Below, piece by piece: positions 15,499-23,832 of a stretch of 59,038 nt of DNA. The notes below the pieces were generated by a model. The model saw nothing but the letters and a program-made list of their open reading frames with translations. It was not told the DNA's origin and ran no database searches. The stretch covers positions 1 through 59,038 of the forward strand of contig CALIXB010000023.1 of assembly GCA_938046775.1 (NCBI GenBank). Direction: 5' to 3'. A program made the position numbers and the translations under genes. The stretch is from an uncultured Candidatus Saccharibacteria bacterium (GTDB taxonomy: Bacteria; Patescibacteriota; Saccharimonadia; Saccharimonadales; Saccharimonadaceae). Position 1 is the first letter of the stretch. Each line of letters starts with the position of its first letter.

Positions 15499-16056
15499 AT
15501 GATTATCTTTTTTGGGCCGGCTGGTGCTGGCAAGAGTGTGCAGGGGCAGATTTTAGCGGCGCGACACGGTTGGCGCTGGCTGAGTGCGGGACAGCTACTA
15601 CGTGATACGCATGATGGTGAATTGATTCATCGTATGCAATCTGGTGAATTGGTGCCGGTGGAAATCATCAATGGTCTGATGGGCGAGGCTTTAAATAAGG
15701 CCAAGGACATCAACGGTGTGATTTTGGACGGTTATCCTCGTCAGTTGGAGCAGGCGAAGTGGCTGATTGAGTCGCAATCGCATCACGGTCAAGACGTGAA
15801 GTTAGTGATCGTGCTGGAAGTGCCGCGAGATGAGATTTTGGAACGTTTGCGAGTGCGTGGTCGTGTCGATGACACGCCAGAGGCAATTGATAAGCGACTC
15901 AGTATTTACCGAGGCGAAATTTATCCAATTTTGGACTATCTGAATGACAATAATATTCCAATCATCCACATGAGCGGCGTGGGTACAGTTGGGCAAGTGC
16001 ATGATGAAATTGAAAAAGAGCTGGTTAGTCGCGGAATTGTTGAGGGCGCCAAATGA
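15499..16056 (+). CDS. adk: Adenylate kinase / nucleoside monophosphate kinase
   Basis: A 185-residue P-loop kinase interconverting AMP + ATP and 2 ADP. The phosphate loop is GPAGAGKSVQG (residues 6-16), where the usual GxPGxGKGT is altered. The NMP-binding segment contains LSAGQLLRD, and DGYPRQLEQ is the adenylate kinase signature. The lid (RGRVDDTPE) is the short form without zinc Cys. AGGAGG precedes the ATG by five bases. It overlaps map by ATGA, as in the adk-map order of ribosomal protein operons elsewhere. Substrate specificity for AMP is inferred. Confidence 0.87.
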   Translation: MIIFFGPAGAGKSVQGQILAARHGWRWLSAGQLLRDTHDGELIHRMQSGELVPVEIINGLMGEALNKAKDINGVILDGYPRQLEQAKWLIESQSHHGQDVKLVIVLEVPRDEILERLRVRGRVDDTPEAIDKRLSIYRGEIYPILDYLNDNNIPIIHMSGVGTVGQVHDEIEKELVSRGIVEGAK

Positions 16057-16820
16057 GCCACTTGATCACTGGCGAAAAAACACCACAGCAAATGAAAGAT
16101 ATGCGCGAATGTGGGCGGATGCTGGCGACGATTTATGATGAACTACGCCAGCGGGTAACGGCTGGTATGAGTGAATTGGATGTTAATGATTTTGTGGCCG
16201 GGCGAATCAAGGATTTTGGCGCAGAAGCGACGTATTTGACAGATGAAGTGAAGTTCCCAGGGGTGATTTGCGTGTCGACCAATGAGCAATTGGTGCACTC
16301 GTTTCCGACAGACTATGTGTTTGAAAAGGGTGATGTAGTGAGTTTTGATCTGGTGATTGGCTACCGCGGTATGAAAACCGACAGTGCCTTTACCATGGTG
16401 GTTGACGAAGAGCCACGTGGTGCTAAAAAACATTTACTCCACGCAACGGAACAGAGTTTGTATGCGGGAATTGACGCGATAACTGGTGATGGAACGCGCA
16501 TTGGTGATATCTCAGCAGCCATTGAAGCGGTGCTGAAAAAAGCGAAATTGGGCATCATTCGCGAGCTGGTTGGTCATGGCGTGGGGCTGAGTATGCATAT
16601 GGAGCCAGAAATTCCGAATTACGGCAGGCGAGGAACTGGTCCGATATTGCACGCTGGCGACACAATTGCAATTGAACCGATGGCTAGCCTCGGCGGTGAG
16701 AAGATTATTACTGATACTGATGGATGGACGATTAGCATGAAGGACGGTAGTCTGGGGGCACACTTCGAGCATACCGTGCTGATTACGGAAACGGGTGCGG
16801 AGATTATTACGAAACTTTAA
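16053..16820 (+). CDS. map: Methionine aminopeptidase type I
   Basis: A 255-residue metalloenzyme removing N-terminal Met after deformylation. The pita-bread fold ligands are visible: SFDLVIGYRGMKTDSAFT (Asp pair), HGVGLSMHMEPEIPNYG (His) and TIAIEPMA (Glu), with a final Glu in GAHFEHTVLIT. It lacks the N-terminal SH3-binding zinc extension, so it is the short type Ia form. It ends three bases before a convergent pilin gene with no terminator visible between them. Confidence 0.95.
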   Translation: MSHLITGEKTPQQMKDMRECGRMLATIYDELRQRVTAGMSELDVNDFVAGRIKDFGAEATYLTDEVKFPGVICVSTNEQLVHSFPTDYVFEKGDVVSFDLVIGYRGMKTDSAFTMVVDEEPRGAKKHLLHATEQSLYAGIDAITGDGTRIGDISAAIEAVLKKAKLGIIRELVGHGVGLSMHMEPEIPNYGRRGTGPILHAGDTIAIEPMASLGGEKIITDTDGWTISMKDGSLGAHFEHTVLITETGAEIITKL

Positions 16821-16823
16821 TTG

Positions 16824-17450
16824 TTAATCTGAATCTAAGGGCTCGTTATCAAAATCTATTTCTGCAACTATGTATCGAGGCTTACTCCGGAAGAGCCCAG
16901 TAGCCCAACCGTGGCCACGAAAGGGTAGCCCATGTTCGGCTAGCCAGTCCGAGTGTGTTTTAGAGGGGCAATCCAGCGCAAGTTCTCTATCTCTTAGTTC
17001 ACGTTCTGTAATTCCACCATTATACACTTCAATGTAGAAGAAAACCTTATTCTTGCCACATGTCACAAAGGCGATATTATTTTTTAAGTAAGGGTCTTTT
17101 TTTGGGCCATTTTTTAGGGGATTTAGTAGGTCGTTAGGTAGGTAATTGGCTTTATGCATAGCCAGTCCAATTCCACCACCGTGATATGTTTTTACCCCAT
17201 CTTCATTTCGCCCACCACCTGGGCTGTCGTAAAATCCATAGAATGTATAATGTTTCATCGGAATTTTATTGCCGCCAGCAGTATATGCCTTAAAGGCGGT
17301 TTCAACTTGATGAAGTGTTTCCTTGGCAACAGCATCATAGGCGTTTTCCCTTAACTTATGGTACGAAACAACAGAAATTGCTGAAATGATGCCAATAATG
17401 CAGATCGCCATAATAATCTCAACGATAGTAAAACCGCTCGTGCTTTTCAT
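16824..17450 (-). CDS. Type IV pilin-like prepilin
   Basis: A 208-residue protein with a class III signal. The short leader MKSTSG is followed by FTIVEIIMAICIIGIISAISVVSY, i.e. cleavage after Gly6, N-methylated Phe and Glu at mature position 5. The C-terminal domain has a GGGRNEDGVKTYHGGGIG loop and two Cys (FVTCGK; ALDCPSK) that may form the pilin disulfide. It stands alone, so assembly genes must be elsewhere. The start is ATG 17450, with TACAAT seven bases upstream on the minus strand. Saccharibacteria use type IV pili for twitching and host contact, so it may be a minor or major pilin. Confidence 0.87.
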   Translation of the reverse strand: MKSTSGFTIVEIIMAICIIGIISAISVVSYHKLRENAYDAVAKETLHQVETAFKAYTAGGNKIPMKHYTFYGFYDSPGGGRNEDGVKTYHGGGIGLAMHKANYLPNDLLNPLKNGPKKDPYLKNNIAFVTCGKNKVFFYIEVYNGGITERELRDRELALDCPSKTHSDWLAEHGLPFRGHGWATGLFRSKPRYIVAEIDFDNEPLDSD

Positions 17451-17457
17451 GGTATTT

Positions 17458-17463
17458 ATTGTA
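17458..17463 (-). promoter_or_regulatory. -10 element of pilin gene, leaderless
   Basis: On the minus strand TACAAT ends seven bases before the ATG at 17450. It is divergent from the ftsA promoter. Confidence 0.5.
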
Positions 17464-17499
17464 GCAAAAATATTTTTTATGAGCAACGCGGTAATTGGC

Positions 17500-17529
17500 T
17501 TGCCAAACCATAGCCATAACCTGTATAAT
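17500..17529 (+). promoter_or_regulatory. Promoter of ftsA, leaderless
   Basis: TTGCCA (17500-17505), an 18-base spacer and TATAAT (17524-17529). The ATG at 17537 begins seven bases later. The earlier in-frame starts overlap or precede the -10 and so cannot be used from this transcript. Confidence 0.8.
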
Positions 17530-17536
17530 GAAGCTC

Positions 17537-18763
17537 ATGCAGGAGCAATCTCGATATGTGGTAGGAATTGATGTTGGTACGAAAAACGTGCGCTGTGTTG
17601 TGGGCTATGCTGACGCAGAGAGCGGCGTGCCAAAAATTGTCGGCGTTGGTGAGGTGCCAAATAGTGGCATGCGAAAAGGTGTGGTGACTAATTTAGCTGG
17701 TCCAGCTGAAGCAATAGACAAGGCTTTAGAGTCAGCTGAGCGAATGAGCGGACATCAAGTTAATGCAGCGACCGTAAGTATCAATGGCTCTCATTTATTG
17801 AGTACCAAGGCTGATGGTATGATTACTGTCGGTACGGTTAGTAATGAGGTTACGACGGATGATGTTTTACGTCTAGAGGAGGTGGCGACAACAGGAAAAG
17901 TGCCGCAAAATCGAGAGATTTTAGAGATTGTTGCGCACTCATATAGACTTGATGGCCAAGACAATATTAAAGATCCTGTTGGCATGACCGGTGCGCGATT
18001 AGAAATTAAAGCTAATGTGGTGTCTGGTTTGGTGCCGCATATTACAAATTTACAGAAATCTGCAGAAATGGCGAAGGTTGATTTGTCATCGGTTGTTCCG
18101 TCGGTGTTGGCAGCAGCTCAGGCTGTATTGACAGAGAGCCAGCGTGAAAATGGTGTTGCGGTAATAGATTTTGGTGCGGCAACTACTGGTGTTGCTATTT
18201 ACGAAGAAGGAGATTTGCAACATTTGGCGGTAATCCCGATGGGTGGACAGAATGTAACTAACGATCTGGCTATTGGGCTGCGGACAGACCCAGAGGTAGC
18301 GGAGGTTGTTAAATTGGCGCATGCTCGATTTGGTGGTGAAGCTTTGGGCGAAATTGAGATTAAGATTACAAAGCAGACTTATAAATTCAATCAAGAAGAG
18401 ATCGATGAGATTGTTCAGGCGCGTTACGAGGAGATTTTCGAAGCAATCGCCAAAGAGCTGAAGCGTACTGGACGATTAGGAAAACTACCGAGCGGTGTTG
18501 TGCTGGTCGGTGGTGCAGCAAAGGTTAAGGGACTGGTAGAGTTTGCAAAGGATCAATTGAGTGTGGCGGCATGCCTGGGTAAACCTTCGGGCTATAGTGG
18601 CGCCAGCGATGAGGTAAAGGGCGCTGAATTCTCAGCGGCCGTCGGACTAATGTTGCTTGATTCTGTGGACGTACCACAACACGTAAAATCATTAGCTGGT
18701 GCACGTGACGTCACTAAGAAAGCCGGTGGTTTTTTGAAAAATATTTTTGCCAGATTTAAATAA
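17537..18763 (+). CDS. ftsA: Cell division protein FtsA
   Basis: A 408-residue actin-like ATPase that tethers FtsZ to the membrane. Phosphate motif 1 is VGIDVGTKNVR near the N-terminus. The FtsA 1C domain follows (NAATVSINGSH). Phosphate 2 is VIDFGAATTGVAIYEEG and the adenosine motif is VVLVGGAAKVKG. The last residues, GGFLKNIFARFK, form an amphipathic helix suited to membrane binding. The start is MQEQSRYVVGID at 17537, set by the promoter just upstream. ftsZ follows after 37 bases. Confidence 0.95.
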   Translation: MQEQSRYVVGIDVGTKNVRCVVGYADAESGVPKIVGVGEVPNSGMRKGVVTNLAGPAEAIDKALESAERMSGHQVNAATVSINGSHLLSTKADGMITVGTVSNEVTTDDVLRLEEVATTGKVPQNREILEIVAHSYRLDGQDNIKDPVGMTGARLEIKANVVSGLVPHITNLQKSAEMAKVDLSSVVPSVLAAAQAVLTESQRENGVAVIDFGAATTGVAIYEEGDLQHLAVIPMGGQNVTNDLAIGLRTDPEVAEVVKLAHARFGGEALGEIEIKITKQTYKFNQEEIDEIVQARYEEIFEAIAKELKRTGRLGKLPSGVVLVGGAAKVKGLVEFAKDQLSVAACLGKPSGYSGASDEVKGAEFSAAVGLMLLDSVDVPQHVKSLAGARDVTKKAGGFLKNIFARFK

Positions 18764-18767
18764 ATGG

Positions 18768-18773
18768 TATACT
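18768..18773 (+). promoter_or_regulatory. Possible ftsZ promoter -10
   Basis: TGGTATACT (TGn-extended) lies in the ftsA-ftsZ gap, with TTGCCA at 18747 but only a 15-base spacer. It may give ftsZ extra expression. Confidence 0.4.
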
Positions 18774-18800
18774 GAGTGTAAGGATTAAGAGAGGGGATAT

Positions 18801-19994
18801 ATGCCGCAAATACAACCAAGTGAAGTTCAAACATTTGCCAGTATAAAAGTCGTCGGTGTTGGCGGCGCTGGTGGTTCAGCTATCAATCGTATGAAAGATG
18901 CTGGTTTGAATGGCGTGCAATTTATTGCCATGAACACTGATGCTCAGGCGCTGCATAATTCAAAAGCTGACATAAAAATTCATCTTGGTCATGACGTAAC
19001 TAATGGTCTGGGTGCGGGTGCTGACCCGACTGTCGGTGAGGCGGCCGCTAATGAATCTCGTGAGGAAATTAAAAAGTCCCTAGAGGGTGCCGACATGGTG
19101 TTTGTGACTATCGGTGCTGGTGGTGGAACTGGCTCTGGTGCTGGTTATGTTGTAGCGGAAGTAGCTCGGGAGCTGGGTATTTTAGTGGTTGGTGTGGCAA
19201 CACGACCATTTAGTTTCGAGGGTGAAAAACGCCGGGTAAATGCTGATTGGGCAATTTCTCACTTGGGTCGAGAAGTCGACACCTTGATTACTATTCCAAA
19301 TGATAGGTTGTTGCAAACAATCGACCGCCGAACGCCGCTTCTGGAGACGTTTAAAATTGCTGATGATGTATTGAGGCAGGGTGTGCAAGGTATTTCTGAA
19401 TTGATTACCGAGCACGGTTTAATTAACCTAGACTTTGCTGATGTAAAGGCAATTATGAGTAATGCCGGTTCAGCTCTAATGGGAATTGGACGAGCAAGTG
19501 GTGACGATAGGGCGGTTCAGGCGGCACAACAGGCAATCGAGAGTCCACTGATTGAAGTGTCAATTGATGGCGCTAAGGGCGTATTGTTCAATGTGACGGG
19601 TGGTTATGATATGAGCATGGCGGAAATCCAGGAAGCGGCAGAGATTATCACCAGTGCTGTTAGTCCAAATGCCAACATTATCTTTGGTGCGACATTGAAG
19701 CCAGAGATGGAAGATGAATTGGTGATTACGGTAATTGCTACAGGCTTTGACAGTGATACATTTCATCAGCAGGACGTTAGTTTGACGGTTGGTGAGACTG
19801 CGTCGCAGGCTGAGGAAGAAGTTGATGAAGAGATGGTTAAGAATATTGATCTGGAATTAGATAAGGAAGAAGCGGCCGATCAGTTTGCAGCTGAGCCAGA
19901 GACAAATATGTGGGATGCCCCAGCTACTGAAGTTGAAGATGAAGAAGACGATACCCCAGCTTTCCTGAGACGACGAAAGAAGAATAGGGAGTAG
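18801..19994 (+). CDS. ftsZ: Cell division protein FtsZ
   Basis: A 397-residue tubulin-like GTPase that forms the Z ring. The N-terminal GVGGAGGSAINRM binds nucleotide, the tubulin signature GAGGGTGSGAG spans about residues 106-115, and the T7 loop is NLDFADVKAIM. A variable acidic linker is followed by the C-terminal peptide DDTPAFLRRRKKNRE, which should bind FtsA. GAGAGGGG lies just upstream of the ATG. It is followed six bases later by the nrdR-like gene. Confidence 0.97.
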   Translation: MPQIQPSEVQTFASIKVVGVGGAGGSAINRMKDAGLNGVQFIAMNTDAQALHNSKADIKIHLGHDVTNGLGAGADPTVGEAAANESREEIKKSLEGADMVFVTIGAGGGTGSGAGYVVAEVARELGILVVGVATRPFSFEGEKRRVNADWAISHLGREVDTLITIPNDRLLQTIDRRTPLLETFKIADDVLRQGVQGISELITEHGLINLDFADVKAIMSNAGSALMGIGRASGDDRAVQAAQQAIESPLIEVSIDGAKGVLFNVTGGYDMSMAEIQEAAEIITSAVSPNANIIFGATLKPEMEDELVITVIATGFDSDTFHQQDVSLTVGETASQAEEEVDEEMVKNIDLELDKEEAADQFAAEPETNMWDAPATEVEDEEDDTPAFLRRRKKNRE

Positions 19995-19999
19995 ATAAA

Positions 20000-20455
20000 A
20001 TGGTGTTTAATATTGGCAATAGTCGCGTTATTGAGTCGCGGGAAGTTTCTGATGGTGCAGCAATTCGGCGCCGTCGAGAAGCTCCGGACGGCAAGCGATT
20101 TACAACGTACGAAAGAATTGAAAAACCAAACCTGGCCGTTATTAAGAAAAATGGCGATCGTGAGTTGTTTGATCGGGTGAAATTGGCAAATTCAACACAT
20201 CGTTCAGTTGGAAAATTTTTCAAGTCAGATGAGGAAGTCGATAATATTATTACGGCAGTTGAAGATTCTCTATATGCCCTAGGCGAGTCGGAAGTGACTT
20301 CAAAACAGATTGGCGATCAAGTCCTTGATGAATTAGCTGGTCGTAATGAAGTGGCGTATATTCGTTTTGCTAGCGTTTTTTATGAGTTTAAGACATTGGA
20401 TGATTTTGTGGAGATCTTAGCCAAGCGCCGAGAGAAAGATAAGCAGGGTTTATAG
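20000..20455 (+). CDS. nrdR: NrdR-like ATP-cone regulator lacking the zinc ribbon cysteines
   Basis: A 151-residue protein. The segments DGAAIRRRRE, GKRFTTYERIE, VIKKNGDRELFDRVKL and EVAYIRFASVFYEF are diagnostic of NrdR, the repressor of ribonucleotide reductase genes. Known NrdR begins with a zinc ribbon holding two CxxC pairs. Here the first pair is replaced by VFNIGN and the second by EAPDGK, so all four Cys are lost while the surrounding residues stay conserved. The ATP-cone (about residues 47-137) is intact. DNA binding may be altered or zinc-independent. It lies in the ftsA-ftsZ run. Confidence 0.85.
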   Translation: MVFNIGNSRVIESREVSDGAAIRRRREAPDGKRFTTYERIEKPNLAVIKKNGDRELFDRVKLANSTHRSVGKFFKSDEEVDNIITAVEDSLYALGESEVTSKQIGDQVLDELAGRNEVAYIRFASVFYEFKTLDDFVEILAKRREKDKQGL

Positions 20456-20716
20456 ATGCGTATAGTTGTGGTTTACCGACCGGAGAGTGATCATGCGCGT
20501 GAAGTCACTGACTTTTTGCGTGATTTTAGCCGACAGACAGGCGAGGTTTTAGAGGAGATGGATCCTGATTCTAGGGAGGGTAATAATTTTTGTGAAGTAT
20601 ATGATATTGTGGAGTACCCGACGATTATCGCGCTGAGTAATAGCGGACAGATGCAAAATCTTTGGCGCGGATTACCATTACCAACAATTAGCGAAGTGAG
20701 TTTTTATGTTCAATAA
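20456..20716 (+). CDS. Small thioredoxin-fold-like protein without CxxC
   Basis: An 86-residue protein starting on the base after the nrdR stop. It has a beta-alpha pattern (MRIVVVYRPESDHAREVTDFLRDF) and a YDIVEYPTIIALSNSGQ segment, where YPT resembles the cis-Pro loop of thioredoxins. The usual CxxC is absent: the equivalent place is PESDHA, and only one Cys (NNFCEVY) remains. It overlaps the VKOR gene by 11 bases, so it may act with it as a binding or electron-transfer partner. That role is inference from context. Confidence 0.6.
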   Translation: MRIVVVYRPESDHAREVTDFLRDFSRQTGEVLEEMDPDSREGNNFCEVYDIVEYPTIIALSNSGQMQNLWRGLPLPTISEVSFYVQ

Positions 20717-21314
20717 AATTCGAAATTGGTTTTTTCATGAGGATTTAAAACGACAAAATTTGGCAGCGTTTATCCTGCTTATAGGTAGTGCTTTGGGGCT
20801 GTTGGCGTCCTTTATGTTGTCTATCGAGGCGCTTATATTAGCAAAGAATTCTCATGCAGTGCTGAGCTGTGACCTTAACTCAGTATTAAGCTGTTCAACG
20901 GTAGCCAACCATTGGTCAGCAACTATTTTAGGATTTCCAAACAGCTTCATTGGTGTGATGACTCTGCCTGTCATGGTGACAATTGCCGTGGCGCTACTTG
21001 CGGGCGCGAAGTTTCCGAAGTGGTTCATGCAGGCAGCACAAGCTGGAGCGATAGCAGGGGTGGTTTTTGCTACCTGGATGTTTTATATGAGCTACATTGA
21101 AATTGGCGCGCTGTGTCCATGGTGTTTAACGCTTGACGTGGGGATGACGCTAATCTTCTTCGGATTAACACGTTATAATATTTTGCGGAAAAATATTTCT
21201 TGGCGGGGTGCGCAGAAATTTGTTAGTGGCGGATATGATGCGCTTATTGCCGTATCTGTAATTGTTTTAGTCGTCGTAGTAATAATCGCTAAGTTTGGCG
21301 GACAGCTGTTCTAA
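20706..21314 (+). CDS. Vitamin K epoxide reductase (VKOR) family membrane oxidase
   Basis: A 202-residue polytopic membrane protein with four to five transmembrane segments. The VKOR loop Cys pair is in SCDLNSVLSCSTVANHW, followed by a GFPNSFIG element. The quinone-proximal CPWC is in GALCPWCLTLDVG. Bacterial VKOR replaces DsbB, passing electrons from extracytoplasmic dithiols to quinone. No thioredoxin domain is fused, so a separate oxidase is needed. It is directly upstream of a Cys-rich surface protein gene cluster. Confidence 0.92.
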   Translation: MFNKIRNWFFHEDLKRQNLAAFILLIGSALGLLASFMLSIEALILAKNSHAVLSCDLNSVLSCSTVANHWSATILGFPNSFIGVMTLPVMVTIAVALLAGAKFPKWFMQAAQAGAIAGVVFATWMFYMSYIEIGALCPWCLTLDVGMTLIFFGLTRYNILRKNISWRGAQKFVSGGYDALIAVSVIVLVVVVIIAKFGGQLF

Positions 21315-21345
21315 AGAGTCATTGTTTTATCTAAAAAGCTTATGG

Positions 21346-21351
21346 TATACT
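21346..21351 (+). promoter_or_regulatory. Promoter of surface cluster
   Basis: TTGTTT (21322-21327), an 18-base spacer and TATACT, preceded by TGG as an extended -10 (21343-21351). The leader to the ATG at 21399 is about 40 bases. Confidence 0.55.
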
Positions 21352-21398
21352 TGATGATAAGTAATCATAGGGTAGGGCTCAATTAAGAACAATAGAGC

Positions 21399-22628
21399 AT
21401 GATAAAAAATAAGAAGTCATTATTAATTAAAAATAGGCGCCGAACGGGATATTATTTTACTTTTGGTGGTATTATTGCCGTTTTTGCGGTCATGAGCTTT
21501 ATTTTTGTTACATCGCAGCAGAGCCATGCGACAATTCCAGCGGGTGGTAAACAGAATGAAATTGGCCAAGTCTCATATCGCTTTTACAGTCCGTCAAATT
21601 CAGCTAATCCGGGAGCTCCGTTAGCTGGTACTAACACTCAGGCTACATTGTCAAAGCCTGGTGCTGATTTTCGTTTGCGAGTTGGCGTGCAAAATAAAGG
21701 ACTGTTTACAAAAAGCCTGTCAGCGGTTGGCGAAGGACATAACCATGGTTGTGCTGTTTTGTCTGACAATCAGGCTTATTGTTGGGGAGAGGGGGCTTGG
21801 GGGGAGCTTGGCACTAACTCAACTTCCGACTCGAGTACTCCGACGCCTATTTACACTGACGGCGACTTAAGTGGTAAAACCATTAAGCAGATTGCTACTG
21901 GAGATTGGCATTCTTGTGCAATTGCTTCTGACGACAGAGCGTATTGCTGGGGTTATGGAAACAATGGAGAGCTAGGAAATGGGACTTATAACCAGGCTAA
22001 TGCACCGGTGGCCGTTAGTACTTCGGGGGTGATGTCAGGTAAAAATATTACGCAAATTGCCACAGGATTTAATCATAACTGTGTGCTAGACTCCGATGGT
22101 AAAATCTATTGCTGGGGGCAGAATGCTTATGGTGAGCTAGGTAATAATTCAACGACCATATCTAATGTGCCAGTAGCTACTTCCATGAATGAGTTTGGAG
22201 GGCGACGAGTTAAGCAAATTATTGCGGGATTTTTCTACTCGTGCGCCTTAACGACTGACGGCTCGGTATTTTGTTGGGGTACTACTGAAAATGGTCGGAT
22301 TGGTACGGGTCAAACTAGCGGCTATTCTGCGCGGCCTGTACGGGTAAACTTTGGCGGTAAGACAGTTGAGTCAATTTCTGGACACGCCACTCATGCTTGT
22401 GCTGTAATTTCGGGTTCCCAAGGATTGTATTGCTGGGGAAAAAATGATAGGGGACAGATTGGCAATGGGTCAACTACGGACAGCTATTCTCCTTCACCTG
22501 CCTCGGTAAGTGGAATTCTTGGCGGCGGAAAGACGATTAAGCAGGTAAAATCTAGTTACGACCATACGTGTGTTCTAATTAGTAACGGAGATGTTTATTG
22601 CTGGGGGCTGGAGATAAGGGTCAGCTAG
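21399..22628 (+). CDS. RCC1-repeat surface protein, N-terminal part before a frameshift
   Basis: The first part of a large secreted protein. A basic N-terminus and one hydrophobic segment (about residues 20-43) form the signal or anchor. From about residue 110 come RCC1/BNR-like repeats of the type C-A-x-x-x-D-x-x-x-Y-C-W-G-x-N-x-x-G-x-L-G-N-G. Five full repeats and the start of a sixth are present. The frame then breaks at the G5 run 22603-22607, after YCWG, and ends in LEIRVS. Adding one G continues the repeat into the following ORF, giving one protein of about 808 residues. Each repeat holds two Cys that could pair inside its blade. Confidence 0.85.
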   Translation: MIKNKKSLLIKNRRRTGYYFTFGGIIAVFAVMSFIFVTSQQSHATIPAGGKQNEIGQVSYRFYSPSNSANPGAPLAGTNTQATLSKPGADFRLRVGVQNKGLFTKSLSAVGEGHNHGCAVLSDNQAYCWGEGAWGELGTNSTSDSSTPTPIYTDGDLSGKTIKQIATGDWHSCAIASDDRAYCWGYGNNGELGNGTYNQANAPVAVSTSGVMSGKNITQIATGFNHNCVLDSDGKIYCWGQNAYGELGNNSTTISNVPVATSMNEFGGRRVKQIIAGFFYSCALTTDGSVFCWGTTENGRIGTGQTSGYSARPVRVNFGGKTVESISGHATHACAVISGSQGLYCWGKNDRGQIGNGSTTDSYSPSPASVSGILGGGKTIKQVKSSYDHTCVLISNGDVYCWGLEIRVS

Positions 22629-23824
22629 GCAATGGTGCGACTTCAGATTCGATATCGCCAGTAAAAGTCAACATGCCATCTATAACCGCCGATAATACTA
22701 TACGAGATATAGTTAATGGTAATAATTTCGCGTGTGCTTTAACGACTAGAGGCTATGTTTATTGTTGGGGTGAGAACTCACATTACCAATTGGGTAATGG
22801 CTTATCGTCTAATGCACTAACGCCTACGTCGTTGTCAACTCCAGGGCGAATTATTGGAGACTCAGCAATTAAATTACGCGCCGAATATGCAAAAAAAGGT
22901 AGTGCAGTGGCATGCTCAGCAGTTAATGGTGCGGCTTGGCAGCCGATTAATGGTGCGGCAAAACTCAGGTACGCCAGAAGCGGTCCAGCAGATGGTACAG
23001 CTATAACTAAGATTTCAGATGATCCGACGTTACCGGAAGATACTGTCGGTACGCGTCCGCAGACGATTGTCAGAAAGAATAGTCCTTGGACAACGTTTGC
23101 GAATACCCAAGATATAGCTGCCGGCGAAGTAGGGGTTTGGGATTTGATGCTGGTTGATAGGGGTCTTGATAGGAATGAAAATTATTGTGTTCGCTTAGTC
23201 ACAGACACTACCGCTGCGCCGGGTACCAGTGTTGATACATATGAGGCATACCCAGAGTTTAAGACAGCTCCTGGGTCGTTGGATCTTCGTTTTGCAAACA
23301 GTGCGGGAACAACGGTTATTAATCCAATCGCGAGATTTGCTGATGCGACCACGAGTAGAAACAGTGTAATCACGGGCGCTTCTCTGTCGGACACTAGTTC
23401 AAAGCAAATTGAGGTGGTCAATACGCAGACTGATGCTGGATGGAGCGTGGTATTATCAGCTTCTAACGGGTCGACTGCTCGCTGGCAGCAGTCAGGTGGT
23501 ACGAAGTCCTACATGTTTAATGGCAATAGCGACGCCCAAGGGTTCTTGTCGGTTAAATTTGCGGCTGCCTCCATCGCTACGTCGGGTAGTTCATTGAGCG
23601 GATCAGCGTGTAACACTAGTGGCGTACAAAAGGGTTCTGATTTGCAGTTCCAAGCGGGAGGAGCAACTGCGAATAGTATTACACTGATGAGCAGCAGTAG
23701 TTCAACCGGTCAGCTAGGCTGTGCATTTTTATTGCGTAATGTTAGGCTGAACCAGACTATTCCGGCATATCAGAGTCCTGGCGTGTATAATTTACCAATG
23801 ACATTAACGGTGACGGCGCAGTAG
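22598..23824 (+). CDS. RCC1-repeat/WxL-like surface protein, C-terminal part after a frameshift
   Basis: Continuation of the gene at 21399 in the +1-base frame. It completes the sixth repeat (GAGDKGQLGNGATSD) and holds the seventh (ACALTTRGYVYCWG). A Thr/Ala-rich connector follows with ENYCVRLVTDT. The C-terminal domain, of about 180 residues, contains DAGWSVVLSASNGS and ends PGVYNLPMTLTVTAQ. That ending is closely similar to the protein at 24584, so the domain is of the same WxL-like type. The nominal TTG start at 22598 is an artefact of the frameshift. It is followed nine bases later by the LASTG gene. Confidence 0.82.
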   Translation: MLGAGDKGQLGNGATSDSISPVKVNMPSITADNTIRDIVNGNNFACALTTRGYVYCWGENSHYQLGNGLSSNALTPTSLSTPGRIIGDSAIKLRAEYAKKGSAVACSAVNGAAWQPINGAAKLRYARSGPADGTAITKISDDPTLPEDTVGTRPQTIVRKNSPWTTFANTQDIAAGEVGVWDLMLVDRGLDRNENYCVRLVTDTTAAPGTSVDTYEAYPEFKTAPGSLDLRFANSAGTTVINPIARFADATTSRNSVITGASLSDTSSKQIEVVNTQTDAGWSVVLSASNGSTARWQQSGGTKSYMFNGNSDAQGFLSVKFAAASIATSGSSLSGSACNTSGVQKGSDLQFQAGGATANSITLMSSSSSTGQLGCAFLLRNVRLNQTIPAYQSPGVYNLPMTLTVTAQ

Positions 23825-23832
23825 GGGGTGTG

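Noticed and set aside
22598..22630. TTG start for the second RCC1 ORF
   Set aside because: It falls in the middle of an RCC1 repeat and the frame break is a single base in a G run.
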